Origin: an uncultured Olsenella sp.
GTDB lineage: Bacteria; Actinomycetota; Coriobacteriia; Coriobacteriales; Atopobiaceae
Direction: 5' to 3'
Assembly: GCA_949291295.1 (NCBI GenBank)
Contig: CASEVE010000001.1
Coordinates: forward strand, 1 to 64,000
Length of the DNA: 64,000 nt
A program made the translations under genes and the position numbers. The stretch's first letter is position 1; each line of letters opens with the position of its first letter. A model generated the notes under the pieces. That model worked only from the letters and a program-made list of their open reading frames with translations, was not told the origin of the DNA and did not search any database. Positions 46,091 through 56,100 of the stretch are shown piece by piece.

Positions 46091-46288
46091 CTATAGGTAG
46101 TCAGCTAGACGCGGATGCCTGACGGACTGGCCGTTGGAACGCGGGCGGCTCGCCGACTCCCCGCTATCACTCACGAGCACAAAATCGCCCGATGCTAGGG
46201 CCTCGGAGAGACTGCCGTGAGCGCTCACGTATGCAAGGAGGTGCTGATCGTCCACGAGGTTGCCGCTTGGGTCCTTCCATATGCGCAT
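46091..46288 (-). CDS. Small protein encoded before a Fic gene
   Basis: 65 residues, starting MRIWKDPSGNLVDDQHLLAYV, with no membrane segment. The ATG at 46288 has GGAGGG upstream. It lies directly before the Fic gene at 45323-46078. It carries no S/TxxxEG/N motif, so it is not a class I Fic antitoxin in the usual sense. Function unknown. Confidence 0.65.
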   Translation of the reverse strand: MRIWKDPSGNLVDDQHLLAYVSAHGSLSEALASGDFVLVSDSGESASRPRSNGQSVRHPRLADYL

Positions 46289-46538
46289 GTGACATCCCTC
46301 CAATCTAGTTGCAACTAGGACGATTGTACTCGCCTATGAGATTGGCAAGGTGGACTCCTAAACACGGAAAACCACGAGCTCTACAGAATCGAGTACTCAC
46401 CGCACCATCTTGGCGAAGCCTCATCCGAGCAAAGCCAAGACTCGCTGCGTCGACAAACTCGGCTTTAGGCTCATGAAGTAGAGTAGGACAATTTCCGAAC
46501 TGGTCTCGGTTCAAGACCATGCAACACACCTAGTCACG

Positions 46539-47492
46539 TTAGCCGCAAGCCAACAGCTCACCTTCTATTTTATTGAAAACAAGCTGGTAACCCTCAGGGT
46601 ATGTTTTAGCTGGTATCGGTTGATAGTCAACATCAAGTCCATTAAGTGCAATTGCTTTTGCCGATTTTTTTGCATAAGCAATCGTTCGGCGTTTATCGTT
46701 GTCTTCATCTATTATGACATCATAATAGATGATATTGTTTTTAAGCTCTTTATGGGCAGAATCAGCTGTTTCAAAATAGGCCTTTCTAATTGTCAAGAGC
46801 CACCAGAAATCAATCTCTGAGAACCCTAGACCAAATCCAACAATATGAACGTCTGAGGAGAAAAACAGCTCCGGCCAGAGACGCCGATCTTCATTCTCTC
46901 CTGCCACCACAGAGTCAATTGTCTTTGTGGATGACGAGCCCTCCTCTTCTCCCTTCTTTAAGAAGTGGTTTCTCATTTTTTGAACATAGCCAATATAGTG
47001 CTCGTAGCCAATACATATTGATGGGGCTATGTTTTGCTCACCATGCGCGTGAAAAAACCTCACTCCGCTTCGAATGCTCGAAACCTCGAGGGTATATTTC
47101 TTTGTTCCACCCCAAGACGCTTTATATGACTCGGATTCTTCGGGGAATACCTGTTCGAGGCAATAGTCGTAGTTTGTTGTTATCACGTTATCCGGATGGA
47201 TTCCGATTATTCTCCTGTGGGCCTCACCAACGCGCAGTCCCATGCCCTTCAACTCGTCTCGTACCCGTTTCTTTAATTCGGTATAAGGGTCGCTTCCGGC
47301 AGCAGATGATCTAATGCCTCCGCTTGCCCCAATCATCTCAAATTGAATTGGGAGGGGGATGGACTCCTCGTCCAACCCTCCGTCGAGAGTAAGGCAAGGA
47401 GGGCGCAGGCTCTCGATTAAGTCGTTCCAAAAGGCGGCGCCTTCAGCAAGATTGAGCCCATTGCCAATAAGTAGTGTAGTCTGCCGCTTCAC
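46539..47492 (-). CDS. SIR2-like domain protein, last gene of the defence operon
   Basis: 317 residues of the SIR2-like (SIR2_2) type. GNGLN near residue 11 is the nucleotide-binding loop, ITTNYDYCLE (about residue 105) carries the conserved Asn and Asp, FFHAHGE the conserved His, and GFGLGFSEIDFWWLL matches the GxSxxD region. In other defence systems such domains degrade NAD when infection is sensed. The GTG start at 47492 lies 2 nt after the stop of the restriction subunit, so it is part of the operon. Base composition is clearly more AT-rich than in the neighbours, which suggests separate recent origin. Confidence 0.8.
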   Translation of the reverse strand: MKRQTTLLIGNGLNLAEGAAFWNDLIESLRPPCLTLDGGLDEESIPLPIQFEMIGASGGIRSSAAGSDPYTELKKRVRDELKGMGLRVGEAHRRIIGIHPDNVITTNYDYCLEQVFPEESESYKASWGGTKKYTLEVSSIRSGVRFFHAHGEQNIAPSICIGYEHYIGYVQKMRNHFLKKGEEEGSSSTKTIDSVVAGENEDRRLWPELFFSSDVHIVGFGLGFSEIDFWWLLTIRKAYFETADSAHKELKNNIIYYDVIIDEDNDKRRTIAYAKKSAKAIALNGLDVDYQPIPAKTYPEGYQLVFNKIEGELLACG

Positions 47493-47494
47493 GA

Positions 47495-50400
47495 TTACTC
47501 ACCCACAATCCTCAGCAGCTTCTCGAAACTGTCAACCACGTCGTATTGTACGTCGACATCACCCATCTCGTTGAACAGCTTCCTCGCGCACGCGATCTTC
47601 GCCTGCTCTATAGGCCTCAGGTCCAGCGTATTCATTGACCCCTTCGTCTCCGCGACGAAGAACACATGCTTCACACTCCCTTGCTTGAAGGCGATTGCCC
47701 AGTCGGGAGCGTAGTTGCCGACCGGTGTCGGTATCTGGAACGAACGCGGCAGCTTGGCGTAGACGACCACCTCGTCAGCAGCGTCTAGATCCTCGGCAAA
47801 CCGGTGCTCCACGGACTTCACAGCCGTCCCGTCCGGGAACACGTAGTCCTGCACGTTCTTCTTGGAACGGTAGGCGCGCGCCATGCTCTCCGGCATGGTC
47901 TCCGTGAAGATGGCGGCGTCGTAGCGCTCCTCGAGCCGGTTGTAGCTGATGTGCTCCACGATCATCGTCGCTTTCTCGTCGACGATGGCGTCTCCCACCT
48001 TGGCGATAAACTCCTCGGGGTTCTCCTTGAAGAGCGCAAACTTCACGGGGCTCATCTCGGAGAGAATCCTCGCTGCGCTTCGACGGGTGATCTTCGCACG
48101 CTTGGCAACCTCACCCACCAGGTCGTACTTGACGTGGATAGGAGACACCTCGGAGAGGTTGTGCGTCTCAGTTCGCCTCATCTCGAAGTGGCTCTTCGAG
48201 TCAAGCTGCTCGGCGCTCCCCTCCTCGGCCTGTTCGCCCGTGACGATGCGATACGTCACCTTGGAGACCATGAGGTTGCGGTCGATGTTGTCCACCGCCT
48301 TGCGGCGCAGCTCGTCGTCATCAAAGTGAACGGTATAGGCCTGCTTGAAGTTGATCTTGTTCCAGAGCTCCTGGAACTCCCTCTTTCCGAAGTTGTCGTT
48401 CAGGGGGTTGGAGAGGACCTTCGCCTCGAGGCCGTTGCCCACCATGTCATCAAGCACCGAACTGTCAAAGACGCTCGTCAGAGCGGTCTCAATAAGCGGA
48501 AGCTTCTGCTCAATCACCGTGCGCGCGGCAACGGGGAGTGTCTCGATCTCCTCACGCCTGATGCCCTCAGCCTTGAACTTGTCGGTGACGCTGCCGTCGA
48601 GCCCGACGTACTCGAGCTTCACCAGCACGTTGTGCACGAGCTCGGCCTGCTCGCCATCCAGCTCGAGCTTTACGCCGCCCGAGCCAACAAAGTGGAAGTC
48701 CCGGAGGAACTCCCTCGTGACCTTCTTCGGGCGCTCGCGCAGCTCTGCGCGGATGTCCTTCTGCAGGTCGTTCACAAAGCTCGAGTAGCTCTCGGACGCG
48801 ATAACCGTAAGCAGGTTCACCTTCTGGACCATGTCCTCGCCGAGCGCGCCGACGTCCTGACGGTCGCCCTCTTGGTTCACGCACAGGCGCATGCCACGCC
48901 CGACCTCCTGTCGCTTGCTCGTCTCTGAGCCGGACTCCTTGAGCGTGCAGATCTGGAAGACGTTGGGATTGTCCCACCCTTCGCGAAGCGCCGAGTGGGA
49001 GAAGATGAAGCGCGTGGGCTCCTCGAAGGAGAGCAGGCGCTCCTTGTTCTTGAGTATGAGGTCGTAGGCGCTTTCATCATCGGAGCCCTCGGAGCCGCGC
49101 TTGGTGGTGCTGTTAATCGCGTGACCCTTCTTGTCAATCGAGAAGTACCCCTTGTGCACCTGGTTCGGCTTAAACTGCTTGAGATACGAGGCATAGGAGC
49201 CAGGCGCGTCGTCCCCAATGCGGGGTGAGTCGAGACGCTCGGCAACGGCGGCAGCGTACTCCTCCTCAAACACCTTGCCGTAGCCGACCGTCAACTCCTC
49301 TCCGTCATCCGAGTAGACCCGATACTTCGCTACTTCGTCGATGAAGAAGAGCGAGAGGCACTTGATGCCCCGCGAGAAAAGCTGCTCCTCCTTCTGAAGG
49401 TGACTCTTTATGGTCTCGCGAATCTGTACGCGACGGATGTCCTCGCCCGCGGAGTCGCCAACAACCTCGCCGCAACGCAGCTCCTCACCATTGCGGAAGC
49501 GCACGTAGCCAAGGGTGCCATCCTGATCGGCGCGAATCTCAGAGACGACGAAGTCGTTGCGATATGCCTCGAGCTCGCCCGAGGCAACGTAGATGTCGTC
49601 GCCCTCGTTGAACGAGCCGATGACCTTCTTCACGCTGCCGTTGGCCATGAGCTTCTTGAACTCAATGCGCGCGACAGGAGCGGCCTTACTCACCTTGATC
49701 TCCTGCAGGCAGAGGTAACCGTCTGTGCCGCGCATGCCGCGCACCTCGAAGCCCTTGACCTCGATCCGCTTCACGAGACGCATGTTGTAGGCATCGAGCG
49801 CGTCAAGCGCATAGACCTCGTTATGGTGCTCTGCGTGCGTGGCCGAGTAGTTGAGCGAGAAGAGCGGGTGGAACTGCTGCATCGCCTTGCGCGTGGCGCT
49901 GTTCTTCTTCCCCATTTTCTGAGGCTCATCGAGGATGAGGATGGGGTTGGTGGCTGCAAGAACGTCAATGGGGCACCGGCTGCCAAAGTCGTCGCGTTCG
50001 GAGAACATGATGCGGGCGGTCTTGTCTCCCCCGCGCCCCTCCTTGCTCTTGGACTCGTCAAAGGCGTTGAACGCTTGCATGTTGATGACCATGACGGAGA
50101 TGTCACTCCTGCTGGCAAATGCATCAAGCTCGTTCAGGCGCGAGCTGTTGTAGACAAACCACCAGATGCGCTTTCCGTAACGATCGGCAAAGTGTCGCTC
50201 AGTGATAGCGAGCGACTTCGCCACGCCCTCGCGAATGGCGACGCTCGGTACCACGATGATGAACTTGGACCACCCATAGCGCTTGTTGAGCTCGAAGATC
50301 GTCTCGGTGTAGACGTACGTCTTTCCGGTACCCGTCTCCATCTCAACATCCAGTTCGCAAGCGCCGAGCGCATGGCTGAGCTTGATCGAGCGCTCGATGC

Positions 50401-50662
50401 CATTGCGGTCCTGGACCTTCTTGATATTGTCGAGAAGAACGTCGGGGCCCATCGTTAACGAAGCGTTCTTGTAGCCATCGGAAGCATCGGCATCAAGGCT
50501 GTCGAAGTTGCCAATGAACGCCTGGCCTCTCTTGTCATAGAACCCAACTCCCAGGTCTCGAACGAACTGCTGGCCATCAATTTTGGGCTGGCCTTTGAAG
50601 ACATCGGCAACCGCGTCTGCCGCCAAAGTCTGGTACTGCTGGACCTTGAACTTGAACTCCAT
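47495..50662 (-). CDS. Type III restriction subunit (helicase-nuclease, Res)
   Basis: 1,055 residues. Helicase motif I is METGTGKTYV near residue 112, motif II ILDEPQKMG, motif III NYSATH, and motif VI QEVGRGMRL. The C-terminal nuclease is of the PD-(D/E)XK type: the core is NYAPDWAIAF...FFVAETKG. It translocates or switches along DNA and cuts when two unmodified sites face each other, working as a complex with the Mod subunit. The ATG at 50662 is 3 nt past the mod stop. All motifs look intact. Confidence 0.93.
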   Translation of the reverse strand: MEFKFKVQQYQTLAADAVADVFKGQPKIDGQQFVRDLGVGFYDKRGQAFIGNFDSLDADASDGYKNASLTMGPDVLLDNIKKVQDRNGIERSIKLSHALGACELDVEMETGTGKTYVYTETIFELNKRYGWSKFIIVVPSVAIREGVAKSLAITERHFADRYGKRIWWFVYNSSRLNELDAFASRSDISVMVINMQAFNAFDESKSKEGRGGDKTARIMFSERDDFGSRCPIDVLAATNPILILDEPQKMGKKNSATRKAMQQFHPLFSLNYSATHAEHHNEVYALDALDAYNMRLVKRIEVKGFEVRGMRGTDGYLCLQEIKVSKAAPVARIEFKKLMANGSVKKVIGSFNEGDDIYVASGELEAYRNDFVVSEIRADQDGTLGYVRFRNGEELRCGEVVGDSAGEDIRRVQIRETIKSHLQKEEQLFSRGIKCLSLFFIDEVAKYRVYSDDGEELTVGYGKVFEEEYAAAVAERLDSPRIGDDAPGSYASYLKQFKPNQVHKGYFSIDKKGHAINSTTKRGSEGSDDESAYDLILKNKERLLSFEEPTRFIFSHSALREGWDNPNVFQICTLKESGSETSKRQEVGRGMRLCVNQEGDRQDVGALGEDMVQKVNLLTVIASESYSSFVNDLQKDIRAELRERPKKVTREFLRDFHFVGSGGVKLELDGEQAELVHNVLVKLEYVGLDGSVTDKFKAEGIRREEIETLPVAARTVIEQKLPLIETALTSVFDSSVLDDMVGNGLEAKVLSNPLNDNFGKREFQELWNKINFKQAYTVHFDDDELRRKAVDNIDRNLMVSKVTYRIVTGEQAEEGSAEQLDSKSHFEMRRTETHNLSEVSPIHVKYDLVGEVAKRAKITRRSAARILSEMSPVKFALFKENPEEFIAKVGDAIVDEKATMIVEHISYNRLEERYDAAIFTETMPESMARAYRSKKNVQDYVFPDGTAVKSVEHRFAEDLDAADEVVVYAKLPRSFQIPTPVGNYAPDWAIAFKQGSVKHVFFVAETKGSMNTLDLRPIEQAKIACARKLFNEMGDVDVQYDVVDSFEKLLRIVGE

Positions 50663-50665
50663 AAC

Positions 50666-52576
50666 CTAGATCACCTCGACCTCGGTAATGGAGCTGTAGT
50701 TCTTGAAGATCTCAGCGAAGTTCGAGACGGCATCGTCGCCGGCGAAGGAGGCGTCGCGCATGACCGCGTAGTCGGGCTCCATCTTGGCCATTGCCGTCAT
50801 GACCTCGACGGGCACGTCTCTGTCGAAGCAGGCGACAAGACGGCAGCCGTCGACCGAGAAGACCGTGCAGCCATCGACATCAAGCCGCTCGATGGGGGCT
50901 GAGAGTTCAATCTGCTTCTTAAGCATCACTTGGATAATGAGGTCATCCGCTGTGCGCCCCGGTTTGAGGTTGTCCGCCATGCCGGCGAGCATTCGCTGGG
51001 AATACTCCGCGGGTTCTGCGGACACGTCTTCGAAGTTCGAGGAGTCAATCTTGAGTACGCGAAAACCGATATCGGGGACTTTTTTGGACTCAGCGCCGAG
51101 CTCAAGCTGGCGGTTGGATTCCTCTACTTCAGCAACAATCTTCCTGCCAGCACGACGGATGCGCTCCTTACCGATCTCGCAGATGTTTTCGTAGCCCGCC
51201 TTAACCGCCTCGGACTTTTCGTCGCAGAGCTCTGGCAGCTGGACCATGATGAACTTGCGGTTGCCCCCGTCCTCGGCGTTGAGCTGCATGACGGCATGGG
51301 CGGTCGTGGCTGATCCGGAGAAGAAATCGAGAATGAGTGCGTCCCGCTCACAGAATCTCATCATGCGAGTTATCAACCGAGTTAACTTCGCAGTATCAAA
51401 AACGCGAGAATCAAACAGGCCTGCTATCTCCGATGAAGAGCCGACGAGCAAATCTGTCCACGAGCTATTCAGCAGGGTCATATCTGTAGGGGGAATATAG
51501 TGTTCAGGCTTCCCGCTCTTGGACAGTCTTAGCAAATCGCAGTTATTTCCTTTTTTGTGATACCAGTCATCAATCTGCCCGTCACTCGGATTATCCGTTC
51601 CCATGTCTTTAAGCAGACACCTATAATTCTCGATTGCGCGCTGACTTCTCTCCTCGCTCCACCGCCATTGTCCTGACGTAGGGGTAATTCCAAAGAGCTC
51701 ATAGCGCATCGTAGGGCGATTCGACCCTCTCCAATGATTGTTCCAAGCCCCCTTTTTGCATGAAGCCAGCTTCTTGAATTGGGTCGGAAACCTATAGTCA
51801 GCTTTTTTTGAGAAGAGCAGCACGTATTCGAAATCTTTCCCCAAGCGCTCGCATGTCTCAAACTGAGCTTGAACCGACTTTGCGCCCCTTCTTACAACAA
51901 TCGAATTCCTAAAATTACTCATTCCGAATATTTCAACGCAAATATCTATCAGAGTATTAATCTCCTCGTCACCCATGCTGATGAACAGTAGCCCGTCCTC
52001 GCTCAGTAGGTCCCTCGCGAGCAGCAGACGCGGGTACATCATCGAGCACCAGTCGGAGTGGAAGCGGCCGTTGGACTCGGGGTTGGCGACGAGGCGGCCT
52101 CCCTCCTCGTCGTAGTCGCCGCTCTCTGCGTCGTAGTCGGCCTTCGTCTGCGCGAAGTCGTCGTCGTAGATGAAGTCATGACCCGTGTTGTAGGGCGGAT
52201 CGATGTAAATCATCTTGACCTTGCCAGCGTAGGTATTGCGCAGGAGCTTGAGCGCATCGAGGTTGTCGCCCTCGATGTAGAGGTTGCCGGTCGTGTCCCA
52301 ATTCACGCTCTCCTCGGGGCACGGGCGCAGGCACTTGTCGATCTGGCGGTACGCCTCCTGCTTGGCCTCTCGCTTACCCGGCCAGGTGAACTGGTAGCGC
52401 TCGCGCTGGCCCTCGGCGACGTCACCCACGCGCTCCTTCAGCGCGTCGACGTCGACGGTGCGGCGAAGGCTCCCGTCGGGCTCGCGGACCTCGGTCACGA
52501 CCTCGGGGAAGAGCTCTGCCAGCCTCTCGACATTCTCGTCGATGATGCTCTCGGTGGTGTGAGACAGCTTCTCCAT
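50666..52576 (-). CDS. Type III DNA methyltransferase (Mod)
   Basis: 636 residues. The catalytic motif IV is IDPPYNTGHDF near residue 123 and the S-adenosylmethionine motif LDFFSGSATTAHAV near residue 425; this order marks the beta class used by type III systems, which methylates adenine N6. Between the two motifs, residues about 210-400 form the target recognition domain. That middle section (about 51370-51960) is more AT-rich than the flanks. The stop of the DUF4391 gene and the mod ATG share a base (TGATG), so translation is coupled. Confidence 0.94.
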   Translation of the reverse strand: MEKLSHTTESIIDENVERLAELFPEVVTEVREPDGSLRRTVDVDALKERVGDVAEGQRERYQFTWPGKREAKQEAYRQIDKCLRPCPEESVNWDTTGNLYIEGDNLDALKLLRNTYAGKVKMIYIDPPYNTGHDFIYDDDFAQTKADYDAESGDYDEEGGRLVANPESNGRFHSDWCSMMYPRLLLARDLLSEDGLLFISMGDEEINTLIDICVEIFGMSNFRNSIVVRRGAKSVQAQFETCERLGKDFEYVLLFSKKADYRFPTQFKKLASCKKGAWNNHWRGSNRPTMRYELFGITPTSGQWRWSEERSQRAIENYRCLLKDMGTDNPSDGQIDDWYHKKGNNCDLLRLSKSGKPEHYIPPTDMTLLNSSWTDLLVGSSSEIAGLFDSRVFDTAKLTRLITRMMRFCERDALILDFFSGSATTAHAVMQLNAEDGGNRKFIMVQLPELCDEKSEAVKAGYENICEIGKERIRRAGRKIVAEVEESNRQLELGAESKKVPDIGFRVLKIDSSNFEDVSAEPAEYSQRMLAGMADNLKPGRTADDLIIQVMLKKQIELSAPIERLDVDGCTVFSVDGCRLVACFDRDVPVEVMTAMAKMEPDYAVMRDASFAGDDAVSNFAEIFKNYSSITEVEVI

Positions 52577-53190
52577 CAGGACTCTCCCTCCAGACGGGAC
52601 AGCTCAGCCTCGATCGCGCGCTTGCGGTCGAAGAGGGCGTTCCTCTTGGCAATTTGCTTTTCTGATTTGCGTTTCCGTTCAACCTGCTCGAGCTCGAGCA
52701 GCAGCGCTTCACTTCTCCTCTTGCGCTCGAGGCGACCGTCGAGGTCAACGGGACTAGCGCTGCCGAAAACTACTTGGGACGAAATCGAGTCCCACAGCTC
52801 CCCTAAAGTCGATCCCACCAACTCAAGCTTGGCGCTATCGGTCGACATCCATTCCGTCTCATAGAGGCGGTCTCGCCTGACAAGCAGCTTGCAGGACTCG
52901 TCCGTTAGACAAACGAAGAGCAGCTTGTTAGGTATCGAACGGGCAACCAGCTCGATTGCCTCGTAGGGAACGTTGGCACCCTTGAGGTGGAGCGCGAGAA
53001 CGTCTATCTCCGCCACGTCCTTGTCACCAGGGATGTGAATGCTGGCCTCCTTGATGGAGGCGACCATCTCGATGCGCTCAATCTGCTGGACGAACTGCTC
53101 CTTGATGGCAGCCGTCGTCTTAAGGTGCTCGTAGAACACCTTCTTGGGCATCACGCGGTTGACGAGCACCGTGCTCGGCAGGTTAAGCAC
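52576..53190 (-). CDS. DUF4391 domain protein
   Basis: 204 residues. The N-terminus (LNLPSTVLVNRVMPKKVFYEHL) and the following IPGDKDVAEIDVLALHLK segment are typical of DUF4391, a family of unknown function found beside type III-like methyltransferases and helicases. The C-terminal third (about 140-204) is charged and probably coiled-coil (ELEQVERKRKSEKQIAKRNA). The GTG start overlaps the helicase stop by 8 nt. It may link the helicase to Mod; that is inference from position. Confidence 0.82.
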   Translation of the reverse strand: MLNLPSTVLVNRVMPKKVFYEHLKTTAAIKEQFVQQIERIEMVASIKEASIHIPGDKDVAEIDVLALHLKGANVPYEAIELVARSIPNKLLFVCLTDESCKLLVRRDRLYETEWMSTDSAKLELVGSTLGELWDSISSQVVFGSASPVDLDGRLERKRRSEALLLELEQVERKRKSEKQIAKRNALFDRKRAIEAELSRLEGES

Positions 53191-56100
53191 GAGGCCTCAC
53201 CACCAGGAAGCAGACGAGCTCGAAGTCGTCGAGGCCGGCGACGTCGTTCTCGAGGAAGCTTGTGGTGCCGCCGGAGAAGAAGCTGTCGAGGTCGGCCTCG
53301 GCCTTTTCCTCCACGATCGACTCGATGGCACTGCGCAACAGGCCCGATGCGGCGCGCATGTCTCGCCCGTTCTTCGTGGCTTTGTTGTAGGCGCGGCAAA
53401 GTGCTGCGTCAGGCTCGGACTTGCCCTTGCACAGGCGTCTCATGGCGTCGAGAGACTCCTTGGGATCGAGGTAGCCGTGCACGACCTCGCCCTCGTTGCT
53501 CACGTACACCAGGTAGAACGGGTGAATCTGGTTGCGCGTCTTGGCGTCGAGCTCCTGGTTCACGTTGCGGAGCACAAAGATGATGCCTGGCGCGTCACCC
53601 TCCACCACGGCATCAATGCCCGTGGGAACGCTGTCGATGTTCGGGTTCTCCTGGTAGTAGGAGACCAGGTCCATACGGAAGTCGTTGAGGCCAAGGTCAG
53701 TGATGGAGACGCCGCCCGAGACGTCCTCGAGATCCACGACCTCGTGCTTCATCTGCTCGAGCTGCTGCTTGCGGTATTCGAGGTCGCCCTTCTCGTCCTC
53801 GTTGATGTAGTCGTCGTCGCCAGTCGAGGTCATGACGACGACGTGCATGCGGTTCTCGACGCGCGCCTTGAGGTTGATGTAGTTGTCCAGATCATCATCG
53901 GGCCAGAAGTTGACGAGCTGAATGACGTCGTTCTTGGAACCGATACGGTCCACGCGACCAAAGCGCTGGACGATGCGCACCGGGTTCCAGTGGATGTCGT
54001 AGTTCACGAGATAGTCGCAGTCCTGGAGGTTCTGGCCCTCAGAGATGCAGTCCGTTGCGATGAGGATGTCAATATCCTTACCGCGCAGGCGCGGGTAGAC
54101 TTTGTCGCGGTCCTTTGAGACGGGTGAGAAGCAGGTGAGAATCTCGGAGAGATCACCGCGAACCCCGTCAACGCTGGTCTTGCCGCCGCCCGATCCGGTG
54201 ACCTCCGCCACCCCCAAGCCGAGCTCACGGGATGCGAACTCAGAAACGTGCTCATAAAGGTAATTCGCAGTGTCAGCGAAGGCGGTGAAGACAATGACTT
54301 TCTTGTTGCCCGGGTTGATGGGGTTCTCGACCTTCTCGGCAATGAGTCGTTCGAGGCGCAGGAGCTTGTCGTCGTGCTCGGCGTCGATACCCCGAATCAT
54401 CTCGAGCAGGCCCTCGATGGTCTGGGCGTCGTCTCGAACGTCCTTCTCCCAGCTCTTCCAATCGAGATCACGGAGGTCGAACTGCGTCTTGCCGCCCACA
54501 GAGAAGTCCATGAAGTCAGCGTCCTCGTAGTCGAGGTCAAAACCGTCGCCATAAGCGGACGAATCGATACTCTTGGAGACAGCTCCCTCGGCCTTGAACA
54601 CCTCAATGGTATTGAGGCACTGGTTCATGACCGAGAAGACGCGCTCAAGCGTGAGTCTGAACGACGAGATAGAGCTCTCGAGACGCTTGAGCAGGTTGGC
54701 GGCCATGAGCTTGCGGACACCCGTCTCACGACCGCTCGTGGTGAGGTTGCCGTTCTTGTCCTCGTACTTGCCTCGAGCCGAAGCCAACAGATAATGCGAG
54801 GGAATGTAAACCGCAAGCTTAAGCAGATCAAGCGAGTTGGCAATCTCGCTGTATGTAGTGCTGTTGGGTAGCGTTGAGAGCTTGGGGTAAATCGAGATGG
54901 GGTCGTTGCGACGCGGGAACGGACCGATGGCGCTCACGTCGTAGTAGCGCTGAATGTGCTTGCGCGAACGGGCAACCGTCACCTGGTCGAGGACCTTGAA
55001 GAAGTCGAAGTCGAGCGAGTCGGTGAGCGCCTCGGTGCTGCGCTCCTCAGCGGGAAGCTTGGACCAGACCGTGAAGGCGCCCTGGGCGCTCTTGAAGACG
55101 TCCTCTATGTTGGAAGAGAGCCCCAGCTTCTCCGACCACCCAGCCGGATCTCCCTGATAGGCAAGCCTCAGCTGGTTGCGCAGGTCACGGAAACGGTTGT
55201 TGACGGGAGTAGCGGAGAGCATGAGAACCTTGGTGGGGACTCCACCGCGAATGACGTGGTTGATCAGACGCTGATAGCGGTTCTCGGTGCCACCTGTCCC
55301 GTCGTCCTTTGCCGCAGTTGCCGTGTCCTCACCGTTGCGGAAGTTGTGGGACTCGTCGATGACAACAAGGTCATATCCGCCCCAGTTGATTGTCTCCAAG
55401 TCCATGCCCGTGACGGTCTTGCCTCGCTTGCGCGAAAGGTCGGTGTGATAGAGCACGTCATAGCGGAGACGATCGCTGGCAATGGGATTGTTGACCTGGT
55501 TGTTGCGATACATCGTCCAGTTATCAGAAAGCTTCTTTGGACAGAGGACGAGCACGTTGCGATTGAGCGACTCGTAGTACTTGATGACGGCGAGCGCCGT
55601 AAACGTCTTGCCAAGGCCCACGCTGTCAGCCAGGATACAGCCATCGTAGGTCTGGAGCTTGTTGATGATGGCAAGAACCGCATCCCTCTGGAAGTCATAG
55701 AGGAGGTTCCAAATGGCGCTTTCGCGAAAGCCGGCACCCTCCTTGGGAAGGTTGTCCGCCGAGACGTCATCGAGGAACTCATGGAAGATTCGATAGAGCG
55801 CAGCATAGTAGATGAGCTCGGGCGCATTCTCCCGATACATTGCCTGGATGTTGTCCACGACTGTATCCGTGACGTCTTCCAGTCCTCCGTTTTCCCATGC
55901 TTGATCGAACATGGCAAGGAACTGTCGAGACGTCGAGGTGTCGAGACGTGATACACCCGTCACAGTGGGGTGATCACCCACACCAAGCTCTCCCACCGTA
56001 AAGCACTGGAAGGGCATGTAGGTAGACGCGTCTCCTTTTCCGCTCACAGTCAGGGCGGGCGCAACAGGTGCCTGACCGGTTATCGCGGACCTAAAACGAG

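Noticed and set aside
46305-46529. 74-codon frame between the small Fic-linked gene and the SIR2 gene
   Set aside because: No ribosome binding site, mixed composition and no sign of a domain; treated as non-coding spacer.
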